From Bacteroidota bacterium (GTDB lineage: Bacteria > Bacteroidota > Bacteroidia > Cytophagales > Cyclobacteriaceae): a stretch of DNA of 64,000 nt. Below the pieces are notes generated by a model. It saw nothing but the letters and a program-made list of their open reading frames with translations. It was not told the DNA's origin and ran no database searches. A program made the position numbers and the translations under genes. Positions 57,326 through 64,000 of the stretch are shown here, in pieces. How positions within the stretch are numbered: the stretch's first letter is position 1; each line of letters starts with the position of its first letter. Location of the stretch: the NCBI GenBank assembly GCA_018267285.1, contig JAFDYU010000014.1:1-64000 (forward strand), written 5' to 3'.

Positions 57326-58837
57326 ATGAACCAGCTAAAAACCTTAGGCCAACTCAAGTCTGCCGGCTATAAATTTAAAACCATTAAAGATGAGCTGCGC
57401 ACAAATTTGATGGAGAGATTACGAAAAAAAGAAAATGTATTCGAAGGTATTTGGGGCTACGAAGAAACGGTGATTCCCGATTTCGAGAGGGCAATTCTTG
57501 CGGGGCATGATGTCAACTTTCTCGGACTGCGCGGGCAAGCCAAAACACGCCTGGCCCGGCTCATGGTAAATCTGCTGGACGAATACATTCCCGTTATTGA
57601 AGGATCGGAGCTTAACGATGATCCGCAAAATCCAATTTCGCGATACGGCCGCGACAAAGTGAATGAGCTTGGCGATGAAACACCCATCGTGTGGCTGCAC
57701 CGTGAAGAACGCTATACCGAAAAACTTGCCACGCCCGATGTTTCAATTGGCGATTTGATTGGCGATGTGGACCCCATCAAGGCGGCCTCGTTAAAACTTC
57801 CCTACTCAGACGAACGCGTGATCCACTTCGGTTTAATTCCCCGTTCGCATCGTTGCATTTTTGTAATTAATGAGTTGCCCGATTTGCAAGCGCGTATTCA
57901 AGTGGCGCTCTTCAATATCTTACAAGAGGGAGACATTCAGATTCGCGGCTTCAAACTTCGCCTGCCGCTCGATATTCAGTTTGTGTTTACGGCCAACCCC
58001 GAAGACTACACCAACCGCGGAAGCATTGTCACTCCGTTAAAAGACCGCATCGACAGCCAGATCATCACGCACTATCCAAAAACATTGGACATCGGGAAAA
58101 AAATTACGCAGCAGGAAGCGCGTATTCGGGTGGAACAAAAAAAATCAATTATCCTTAATGAAGTTGCCAAGGATATTATCGAGCAAATTGCATTTGTTGC
58201 GCGCCAGAGTGAATTTGTAGATGTCAAAAGCGGTGTGTCTGCGCGCCTAACTATTTCTGCCTACGAAAACCTGGTGGCGGCTGCCGAGCGGAGAAGCATC
58301 ATCAACAACGAAAAAAATACGGTGATACGTGTTTCCGATTTCATTGGCGTAATTCCGAGTATCACCGGCAAAGTAGAATTGGTGTACGAGGGCCAGCAAG
58401 AAGGGCCGGGCATTGTAGCGCAAAACCTTTTGGGCAAAGCCATCCGGGCCCAGTTTGTTAACTATTTCCCCGATCCGGAAAAATACAGAAAACAAAAAGA
58501 GAAAAGTCCCTACAAAAAAATTTCCGATTGGTTTGGCGAAGGCAACTCGGTTGATTTATTGCACGACATGAACAATGCCGACTACGAAAAAACAATTCGT
58601 GCCGTACCGGGGCTCACCGAATTGATTAATGAATTCCACAAAGGGCAGGATGCTGCGTTGAAATTATTTTTAATGGAGTTTGCCCTGCACGGATTGGCCG
58701 AGTACAGCCTCATCAGTAAGCACAACCTCACAGCCGGCCACCAGTTTAAAGATTTGCTCAGCAACTTGTTCAGTATGCCAAAAGACGAAGATGAGAGTGA
58801 AGATGATGACGAGGCGCTCGGCAACAGCAAATATTGA
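57326..58837 (+). CDS. ChlI/MoxR-like AAA+ ATPase
   Basis: About 503 residues from MNQLKTLGQLKSAGYKFK; a GTG six bases upstream is possible. Walker A is GLRGQAKTRL (about 69-78), Walker B region is FVINELPDLQARIQVALFNIL and sensor FVFTANPEDYTNRGSIVTPLKDRID. The RIDSQIITHYP, and the C-terminal helical extension of 150 residues, place it among magnesium chelatase I subunit-like ATPases. These usually work with a VWA partner, but none lies next to it. It may remodel another protein. Confidence 0.88.
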   Translation: MNQLKTLGQLKSAGYKFKTIKDELRTNLMERLRKKENVFEGIWGYEETVIPDFERAILAGHDVNFLGLRGQAKTRLARLMVNLLDEYIPVIEGSELNDDPQNPISRYGRDKVNELGDETPIVWLHREERYTEKLATPDVSIGDLIGDVDPIKAASLKLPYSDERVIHFGLIPRSHRCIFVINELPDLQARIQVALFNILQEGDIQIRGFKLRLPLDIQFVFTANPEDYTNRGSIVTPLKDRIDSQIITHYPKTLDIGKKITQQEARIRVEQKKSIILNEVAKDIIEQIAFVARQSEFVDVKSGVSARLTISAYENLVAAAERRSIINNEKNTVIRVSDFIGVIPSITGKVELVYEGQQEGPGIVAQNLLGKAIRAQFVNYFPDPEKYRKQKEKSPYKKISDWFGEGNSVDLLHDMNNADYEKTIRAVPGLTELINEFHKGQDAALKLFLMEFALHGLAEYSLISKHNLTAGHQFKDLLSNLFSMPKDEDESEDDDEALGNSKY

Positions 58838-58873
58838 GTACGACTATTCTTGTGTTGAGGTTTTACAAAAAAT

Positions 58874-59254
58874 TTACAACTCTTCCTCTCGTTCCAGCAT
58901 TAAAATAGAAGCTTGCGGCACGATAAAATACTTTTCGTTTTCGTACATCACTTCGATAGCACCTTTTTGCAATAAGATGGCAAGGTCTCCCTCTTGTGCT
59001 TGTAGGGGCAGGTATTTCACTTGTTCTTCTTTTCCTTTCCACAGGTCGTCTTCATCGGCCGGCATGGGCAACGGATAACCCGGACCTACTTTGATCACGT
59101 ATCCGCGTTGAATTTTTTCTTTTTCCTGAACACCGGGTGGAAGATACAACCCGCTGTCGGTTTTATCCGATTCTTTGGCGGGGCGTATCAACACCCGATC
59201 GCCCACCACAATAAGTTTCTTTAATTTATTATCGGCTGTAATTTTTGTGCGCAT
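58874..59254 (-). CDS. GroES-like co-chaperone family protein
   Basis: A 126-residue beta-barrel protein. The body KKLIVVGDRVLIRPAKESDKTDSGLYLPPGVQEKEKIQRGYVIKVGPG matches the GroES fold. It lacks the typical mobile loop sequence, and has an extended C-terminal tail (EEEL), so it is a divergent paralogue rather than the chaperonin partner. Its start is three bases after the stop of the RmuC-like gene, so the two are co-transcribed. Confidence 0.8.
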   Translation of the reverse strand: MRTKITADNKLKKLIVVGDRVLIRPAKESDKTDSGLYLPPGVQEKEKIQRGYVIKVGPGYPLPMPADEDDLWKGKEEQVKYLPLQAQEGDLAILLQKGAIEVMYENEKYFIVPQASILMLEREEEL

Positions 59255-59257
59255 CTT

Positions 59258-60613
59258 CTAAAATAATTCAGCTTGATCGTCTTTTTTTTCGGGATAGGAT
59301 TCCGTTGAATACAAAGGAAGTTTATTCAAACGATTCGACAACACGGAATCTTCCGTAACAATTCCTTTGGCACTGGCTTCGCTTTTCAGGGCCGAAGTTT
59401 CCTGTTCCAGTTCTTTAGCGCTGATGTGTTTTGCCCTTCGTTCAATGGGCGGGTTTATTTTTTCGGCCTTTTCAAATTCCGAGACTTTCTCTAAAATATC
59501 TTTGGGCAGGTCGGCTTCGCTGCGATAGACCAATTCAAAAAACTGTTTGGTGAAAAACCCATCAATCTGAATTCTGCGTTTAGAAAGATGCACAAACTTG
59601 CCGAGCACACGGCAAATATTTTCGCGTTCTTCGGGGCTCATCTGTTCGGCAAATTCGTACTCTTCTATTTTTTGCAAACTCAAGATAACCGGTTCGAGCG
59701 AATCGATGGAAATCACAAACACATCGTAGTCGGCCAGGCGAAAAACAAACTGATCTAAGTTTTCCAGCGTGTTGGAGGGCACCACCAAAAAAATATCTTT
59801 TTTTACATCTTGCTCTTTCGCATACTTCTTGGCCGACTCGGCCTGGTTCTTTAAATAATTTCTAAAATTGGAAAGGTCATCGCCCGCGGGACTTTTGGCA
59901 TCGAAAATAACAAACTCATTGCTGATTTTTAGCGTGTTGTCGGGCTCGCCTTTAAACGGAACTTTCTCCACGTACTCAATCGTGTGGCGCGAGCAAATCG
60001 ATTTAATTGTGTTTTTAACATTTTCCTGATGAGCCGTCCACGTTTCGCGAAGTTTATGGATACGGTTGATCTCGGCATCTTTTCGTTCTTGCAATTCGCG
60101 ATTGCGGTCGTTTTGAATCCGGTCTTGAATATTTTTCAGCGAGTCTACCGCTTTGGCGTGATCTTGTTTTCTGAAATCTTCATCCTTTAGAAGTTGTGTG
60201 TTTTGCTGAATGGTTTTTTGAAGTTCGCGATCGGTTAGTTCCAGTCTTTGTTTAAGGGAAGCAACTTCACTGGATAGTTCAACATACCGATTGGTAATAC
60301 TTCGTTTAGATTCATCCAAAGTAACTTTCTCTTTTTGCAAAGATTCAATTTGTTTATTCGATTCTTTTAAAACTTGGACCTCAGTGGTGAGCCGGGTGAC
60401 GGTATCGTTTAAGTTTTTGTTGTTCGATCGTTCGATGGAAAGTGAATTATCCAGTTGAGTTGAAGATTCAACTTTCGAAATTAATTTTTGCAAATCGGCA
60501 GACGCATCGATCGTCAGGTTTTTAATTTTACTCCAGCCAAACAATCGGTCTAAAAAGCCTGTGTTCTTCAGGCTTTCAAAAAGCTGTTTAATACGGTCGA
60601 AATTAGAGTCCAT
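59258..60613 (-). CDS. RmuC-like coiled-coil nuclease-fold protein
   Basis: A 451-residue protein without a signal or membrane segment. Residues about 40-205 form a long coiled coil (QIESLQKEKVTLDESKRS and heptads). Residues about 210-380 have an RmuC-like fold: NEFVIFDAKSP with Asp238 and Lys240, then KKDIFLVVPSNTLENLDQFVF and YDVFVISIDSLEPVILSL. These match the DxK core of PD-(D/E)XK and RmuC, which acts in recombination. Unlike RmuC, no N-terminal membrane anchor exists. Placed next to a GroES-like gene; role unknown. Confidence 0.7.
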   Translation of the reverse strand: MDSNFDRIKQLFESLKNTGFLDRLFGWSKIKNLTIDASADLQKLISKVESSTQLDNSLSIERSNNKNLNDTVTRLTTEVQVLKESNKQIESLQKEKVTLDESKRSITNRYVELSSEVASLKQRLELTDRELQKTIQQNTQLLKDEDFRKQDHAKAVDSLKNIQDRIQNDRNRELQERKDAEINRIHKLRETWTAHQENVKNTIKSICSRHTIEYVEKVPFKGEPDNTLKISNEFVIFDAKSPAGDDLSNFRNYLKNQAESAKKYAKEQDVKKDIFLVVPSNTLENLDQFVFRLADYDVFVISIDSLEPVILSLQKIEEYEFAEQMSPEERENICRVLGKFVHLSKRRIQIDGFFTKQFFELVYRSEADLPKDILEKVSEFEKAEKINPPIERRAKHISAKELEQETSALKSEASAKGIVTEDSVLSNRLNKLPLYSTESYPEKKDDQAELF

Positions 60614-60647
60614 CGTGGTGTAATTAAGTTAAAAAAATAATTTTAAA

Positions 60648-61040
60648 CTATGCAGCATTTTTTTCAAGAAGGAATTCCGGAGGCACGCGCAAAAGTTTAC
60701 TCAACGGTAAGACCATTGAATAGGTTAGTTTGCGCGAACGGTTGAGAATCCGCGAAACCACTGTTTTATCGCCAATCACTTTAGCCAAGTCAGCCTGACG
60801 GAGGTTTAAATCTTCCATGCGTTTTTGAATCACGTCCACCGGATCATTTGTTTGAGGTATCTCCCAGCCGTGCTTACGTTCATAATCTTCAACCAGCACG
60901 GTTAAAATTTCGAGTTCTCTCCCTGTTTCGCTTTGGGGTAGAGGATCTACTTCCATCCGTCTTTCTATCTCTTTCAAATAAAGGTTGTATTGTTTTTGTG
61001 AACGGATCACTTTAATATCTAATTTTTCTTTTGTCTTCAT
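60648..61040 (-). CDS. higA: HigA-type antitoxin, Xre family
   Basis: A 130-residue protein with an N-terminal helical region and a C-terminal Xre helix-turn-helix (RMEDLNLRQADLAKVIGDKTVVSRILNRSRKL). It overlaps the toxin gene by four bases in the toxin-first order typical of higBA. It should bind toxin through its N-terminal part and repress the shared promoter via the palindrome at 61351-61379. Confidence 0.92.
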   Translation of the reverse strand: MKTKEKLDIKVIRSQKQYNLYLKEIERRMEVDPLPQSETGRELEILTVLVEDYERKHGWEIPQTNDPVDVIQKRMEDLNLRQADLAKVIGDKTVVSRILNRSRKLTYSMVLPLSKLLRVPPEFLLEKNAA

Positions 61041-61330
61041 ATTTTCTCCACGTTAATTTTATCGTATTCGTTGTGCTTACCCATAAAACGAATAAAACCG
61101 ATCCTTGTCTTATAGGCAAACTTTACTACAAATCGGTATTTGTTACCACAGATGTTAAAAACCACTCGACTGTTGCCAACCACACTTGCCTTCGGAAATG
61201 TTTTTTTCACTTCGTGAGGAGAGGCCCAATCCGAAGTGCAGGCTATTGAATACCAATCTTCCAAATCGGGTCTGCAATCAGCATGTTTTTCCCAAAACTC
61301 ACGTAGGGTTCGTTTTGCAATAATTCGCAT
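61037..61330 (-). CDS. higB: HigB-type toxin
   Basis: 97 residues from MRIIAKRTLREFWEKH; a start 42 bases upstream is rejected since it precedes a promoter-like box. The family pattern DLEDWYSIACTSDWASPHEVKKTFPKAS, VVFNICGNKYRFVVKFAYK and IGFIRFMGKHNEYDKI matches HigB (RelE-fold) mRNA interferases. All the expected segments are present, so it appears intact. Confidence 0.93.
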   Translation of the reverse strand: MRIIAKRTLREFWEKHADCRPDLEDWYSIACTSDWASPHEVKKTFPKASVVGNSRVVFNICGNKYRFVVKFAYKTRIGFIRFMGKHNEYDKINVEKI

Positions 61331-61339
61331 AAAATCATA

Positions 61340-61347
61340 CAAATTTA
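61340..61347 (-). promoter_or_regulatory. -7 box of the higBA operon
   Basis: On the minus strand TAAATTTG fits TAnnTTTG, nine bases before higB ATG. The adjacent palindrome covers the -33 region, so repressor binding would block it. Confidence 0.6.
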
Positions 61348-61350
61348 TAT

Positions 61351-61379
61351 ATAATAGTTGACAATGTGTCAACTATTAT
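61351..61379. promoter_or_regulatory. Putative HigA operator, 13-bp perfect palindrome
   Basis: ATAATAGTTGACA (61351-61363), ATG spacer, TGTCAACTATTAT (61367-61379): perfect 13-bp arms. It lies upstream of higB beside its -7 box and 15 bases from the rocD -7 box, so HigA binding could affect both transcripts. Confidence 0.85.
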
Positions 61380-61394
61380 TCGGCATGAATTCAC

Positions 61395-61402
61395 TATCTT
61401 TG
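61395..61402 (+). promoter_or_regulatory. -7 box of rocD
   Basis: TATCTTTG fits TAnnTTTG, 20 bases before the ATG at 61423. The expected -33 area falls inside the HigA-like palindrome. Confidence 0.6.
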
Positions 61403-61422
61403 TTTCTCTCAACATTTTATTT

Positions 61423-62655
61423 ATGATCGACACCATTACCTCCGCAAAAAGTGCCATTGCTCTTGAAGAGAAATATGGCGCACACAACTATCATCCACTG
61501 CCTGTAGTTTTGCATAAGGGTGAAGGTGTTTTTTTATGGGACGTAGATGGAAAGCGGTACTTCGATTTTCTCTCGGCCTACAGTGCGGTGAATCAGGGCC
61601 ATTGCCACCCGCGCATTATCAATGCGATGATCAACCAAGCCAAAGAACTCACTCTCACATCGCGCGCTTTTTACAACGATAAACTCGGGCTTGCCGAAAA
61701 ATACGTTTGCCAATTGTTTGGCTACGACAAAGCACTGTTTATGAACAGCGGTGCCGAAGCAAACGAAACCGCTATTAAACTTGCTCGCAAATGGGGCTAT
61801 ACCAAAAAAGGGATTGAAGAAAACAAAGCGGTGATTGTAGCCGTGAAACAAAATTTTCACGGACGCACAACCTCCATCATTTCTGCCTCCACCGACCCAA
61901 CCGCCACATCGGGTTTCGGCCCCTTCATGCCCGGATTTGAAATTATTGACTATGATAATACTTCGGCACTCGAAAAAGCATTGGCCAACAAAAATGTTTG
62001 CGGCCTCTGGATCGAACCCATTCAGGGAGAGGCGGGTGTGTATGTGCCGCACGAAGGTTATTTGAAAGCGGCTGAAAAACTTTGCCGACAACATAACGTG
62101 CTTTTGATGATGGACGAAATCCAAACCGGCATTGCACGCACCGGCAAAATGTTGGCCAGCGACCACGAAAATGTTAAACCCGATTTACTGATTTTAGGCA
62201 AAGCGTTAAGTGGCGGCATCCTGCCAATCTCTTTGGTGTTGACCAATGACGAAATTATGTTGGTAATTAAACCCGGTGAGCACGGCTCTACGTTTGGCGG
62301 CAATCCGTTGGCGGCAGTGGTTTGCATGGAAGCCTTGCAGGTAATTCAAGATGAAAAGCTGGCCGAAAATGCCGAACGGCTGGGAAAAATATTTCGCGAA
62401 CGGCTGAATGCCCTGATCAAAAAAACAAAACTGATTGCGCTGGTACGTGGCAAAGGTTTGCTCAATGCAATTGTTATCAACGATTCGCCCGAGAGCGAAA
62501 CAGCCTGGAACTTGTGTGTTAAATTTGCCGAGCATGGATTGCTTGCCAAACCAACCCACGGAAATATTATACGCCTTGCCCCTCCGTTGGTAATTACAGA
62601 AGAACAGATTCACGAGAGCTGCGATATTATTGAAAAGTGTGTACTGAGTTTTTAA
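61423..62655 (+). CDS. rocD: Ornithine aminotransferase
   Basis: About 410 residues from [20 protein letters not shown]; a longer start at 61366 overlaps the operator and is rejected. Fold type I PLP enzyme: [31 protein letters not shown] with the PLP-binding Asp231, and ILGKALSGG with Lys260 as the Schiff base lysine. The overall sequence, including [22 protein letters not shown], is that of ornithine-oxo-acid transaminase, making glutamate semialdehyde for proline or glutamate. Its promoter region is shared with higBA. Confidence 0.95.
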   Translation: MIDTITSAKSAIALEEKYGAHNYHPLPVVLHKGEGVFLWDVDGKRYFDFLSAYSAVNQGHCHPRIINAMINQAKELTLTSRAFYNDKLGLAEKYVCQLFGYDKALFMNSGAEANETAIKLARKWGYTKKGIEENKAVIVAVKQNFHGRTTSIISASTDPTATSGFGPFMPGFEIIDYDNTSALEKALANKNVCGLWIEPIQGEAGVYVPHEGYLKAAEKLCRQHNVLLMMDEIQTGIARTGKMLASDHENVKPDLLILGKALSGGILPISLVLTNDEIMLVIKPGEHGSTFGGNPLAAVVCMEALQVIQDEKLAENAERLGKIFRERLNALIKKTKLIALVRGKGLLNAIVINDSPESETAWNLCVKFAEHGLLAKPTHGNIIRLAPPLVITEEQIHESCDIIEKCVLSF

Positions 62656-62672
62656 TCTATAAATCTATAATC

Positions 62673-63257
62673 ATGAAAATAAAATTTATTTGCCTCCTTA
62701 TTTTCATTGCTGGGAATTGTTTTTCTCAAACTATTCCACCGCCAGAAGTTCAGATCAAAACTGCTTTGCTCGCAGCCTCGGAGGATGCCAAAGACAAAGC
62801 CATGGTGTATGGCTATTCTCCAAATGGAGATTTCATAGTGCTGCGCAAGGGCGAAAACGAAATGGTTTGCCTGGCCGATGATCCCGGCACACCCGGATTA
62901 AACGTATCGTGTTATCACAAAAGTCTTGATCCGTTTATGGCCCGAGGGCGCGAATTAAAAAAAGCAGGAAAAAAATTTCAGGAAATATTCGATATACGCG
63001 AGCAAGAAGTAAAGAGTGGAAAATTAATGATGCCCAAACAACCCACTACCTTATTTGTGTACACAGCCGACAAGGAAAATTACAATGCAGCTACCGGTGA
63101 AGTAAAAGATGGATATTTGCGATCGGTCATCTACATTCCTTATGCCACCGCAGAAAGCACCGGATTGCCAACCAAGCCCATCGCACCGGGCATTCCGTGG
63201 ATTATGGATCCCGGCACGCACCGCGCTCACGTCATGATTAACCCGCCTAAGAAATAA
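62673..63257 (+). CDS. Exported protein of unknown function
   Basis: About 194 residues from MKIKFICLLIFIAGNCFSQ, a clear signal peptide. The mature part is polar with GLNVSCYHKSLDPFMARGRELKK and a C-terminal PGIPWIMDPGTHRAHVMINPP. I do not recognise a family. It starts 17 bases after rocD on the same strand and could be co-transcribed. Confidence 0.75.
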   Translation: MKIKFICLLIFIAGNCFSQTIPPPEVQIKTALLAASEDAKDKAMVYGYSPNGDFIVLRKGENEMVCLADDPGTPGLNVSCYHKSLDPFMARGRELKKAGKKFQEIFDIREQEVKSGKLMMPKQPTTLFVYTADKENYNAATGEVKDGYLRSVIYIPYATAESTGLPTKPIAPGIPWIMDPGTHRAHVMINPPKK

Positions 63258-63328
63258 AGTTGTCGGTGTTTAAAAATTTTTGAGGCTAACTAAGCTTTTT
63301 TTACTTTGGTATAATTATCAGAAGTAAA

Positions 63329-63997
63329 ATGCTAACATCTCCCTCGCTCGCAACTGTAAAAAGTTTATCCCAGCACTTATTTATCTTGTGCTCCATTACG
63401 ATTTTTAGCACAAGCTGCGGAACCATTGTGGGCGGCTCAAAATATTATGCGCACGTGTTGGTGAACGGCCATCCCAAAGCAGAAATCGTTTATCAAGGAG
63501 TGAGCCGGGGCAACGGCAATGCCTCCATGCTCGTTAACAGAAATCAAGCGAATAATTTTTTGATTGTGGTTAAAGAGAAGGGATGTGACGAACAGACGTT
63601 CAGCTACACCTCAAGAACTTTCAGAGGGTGGGCTTTGGTGGGGTCGCTACTTTTTTGGAGTGCCAATATCGATGGGTTTCCTATACCATACGGTTTGGCC
63701 GTTGACCTCATCGATGGCTCTTTATGGAAACCGAACGTGAGCGAAAACGGTGTAGAAAAAAGTAATTATAAAAATTTTCAGTATACCCTTAACTACAACG
63801 GCTGCGACTCCAAAATCCAAGAAACGACTCCTCTGCGACAAGATAAACTGGTAGATGTGGTCTATTTAAAAAACGGGAGCATCATCCGCGGTACGTTGAT
63901 GGAACAAGACCCCATCACCCATGTAAAAATCCAAACTCAAGACGGAAGTATTTTCGTGTTTAAAATTGATGAGATTCTAAAAGTGACCCGAGAGTAG
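63329..63997 (+). CDS. Putative lipoprotein of unknown function
   Basis: A 222-residue protein. A lipobox-like ITIFSTSCGTIVGG follows the hydrophobic stretch, so lipidation is likely at Cys near 31. The mature part has a helix-turn GWALVGSLLFWSANI, and a beta-rich end KNGSIIRGTLMEQDPITHVKIQTQDGSIFVFKIDEI resembling small SH3-like repeats. Similar sequences in Bacteroidota are uncharacterised. The gene ends four bases before the window edge. Confidence 0.72.
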   Translation: MLTSPSLATVKSLSQHLFILCSITIFSTSCGTIVGGSKYYAHVLVNGHPKAEIVYQGVSRGNGNASMLVNRNQANNFLIVVKEKGCDEQTFSYTSRTFRGWALVGSLLFWSANIDGFPIPYGLAVDLIDGSLWKPNVSENGVEKSNYKNFQYTLNYNGCDSKIQETTPLRQDKLVDVVYLKNGSIIRGTLMEQDPITHVKIQTQDGSIFVFKIDEILKVTRE

Positions 63998-64000
63998 AAT

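Noticed and set aside
61534-62166. 210-codon minus-strand ORF
   Set aside because: It is fully inside rocD on the opposite strand; rocD has all PLP residues.

Overview
The window looks like a chromosomal segment of a Bacteroidota bacterium, most probably in the order Cytophagales. The reasons are a SusC/SusD pair, type B ribosomal protein L31, the alternative GlmU-like nucleotidyltransferase/acyltransferase, LytTR/LytS two-component genes, DUF4288, TPR/DUF58/MoxR clusters, many outer-membrane and lipoprotein genes, and promoters of the Bacteroidota type (TTG, about 19 bases, then TAnnTTTG). No rRNA, tRNA, CRISPR array, prophage or complete insertion sequence was seen. Species assignment is inference.

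Layout. 1-1142: broken RHS fragment and a ParE-type toxin-antitoxin (TA) pair whose toxin carries an in-frame stop. 1299-9334: dienelactone hydrolase, then a four-gene minus-strand operon DUF58, transglutaminase, MoxR ATPase, TPR protein. 9503-15845: DUF1624-like membrane protein, monofunctional transglycosylase MtgA, an operon of secreted protein, response regulator and histidine kinase, a PLDc_N-like micro-protein and an OmpA-family lipoprotein. 15934-18300: 2,4-dienoyl-CoA reductase, START-like protein and a RES-Xre TA pair. 18469-22901: surface glycan operon (Wzi-like barrel, MsbA-like ABC exporter, membrane protein, GmhA). 23021-28183: L31, PIN-type TA pair, alternative GlmU, HolB, cyclophilin, RmlD-like reductase. 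28200-31040: LiaF-like protein, DUF4288, LytS-like kinase, LytTR regulator.

31230-41695: diheme cytochrome c, MMPL transporter, acyl-CoA oxidase-like protein, AGMO-like hydroxylase, dGTPase, small protein, glycyl-tRNA synthetase. 41716-44251: repeats flanking a Tat-exported M24 peptidase, a RelE-like TA pair with a frameshifted toxin, and a small protein. 44268-54821: PyrD, then a DeoR-type repressor divergent from SusC, SusD, a Tat-exported metallophosphoesterase and a GHL10 (YddW/DigH-like) hydrolase; a perfect 12-bp inverted repeat lies between repressor and susC. 55012-63997: YbiT-like ABC-F ATPase, TM2 protein, ChlI/MoxR-like ATPase, GroES-like and RmuC-like proteins, HigBA with a 13-bp operator-like palindrome, ornithine aminotransferase and two exported proteins.

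Main themes: five TA modules in 64 kb, two with disrupted toxins; a cell-envelope emphasis (MtgA, OmpA, LiaF-like, GmhA/MsbA/Wzi, alternative GlmU); and a small PUL-like locus with its own candidate operator that lacks typical carbohydrate-active enzymes. No intergenic gap exceeds 300 bases.
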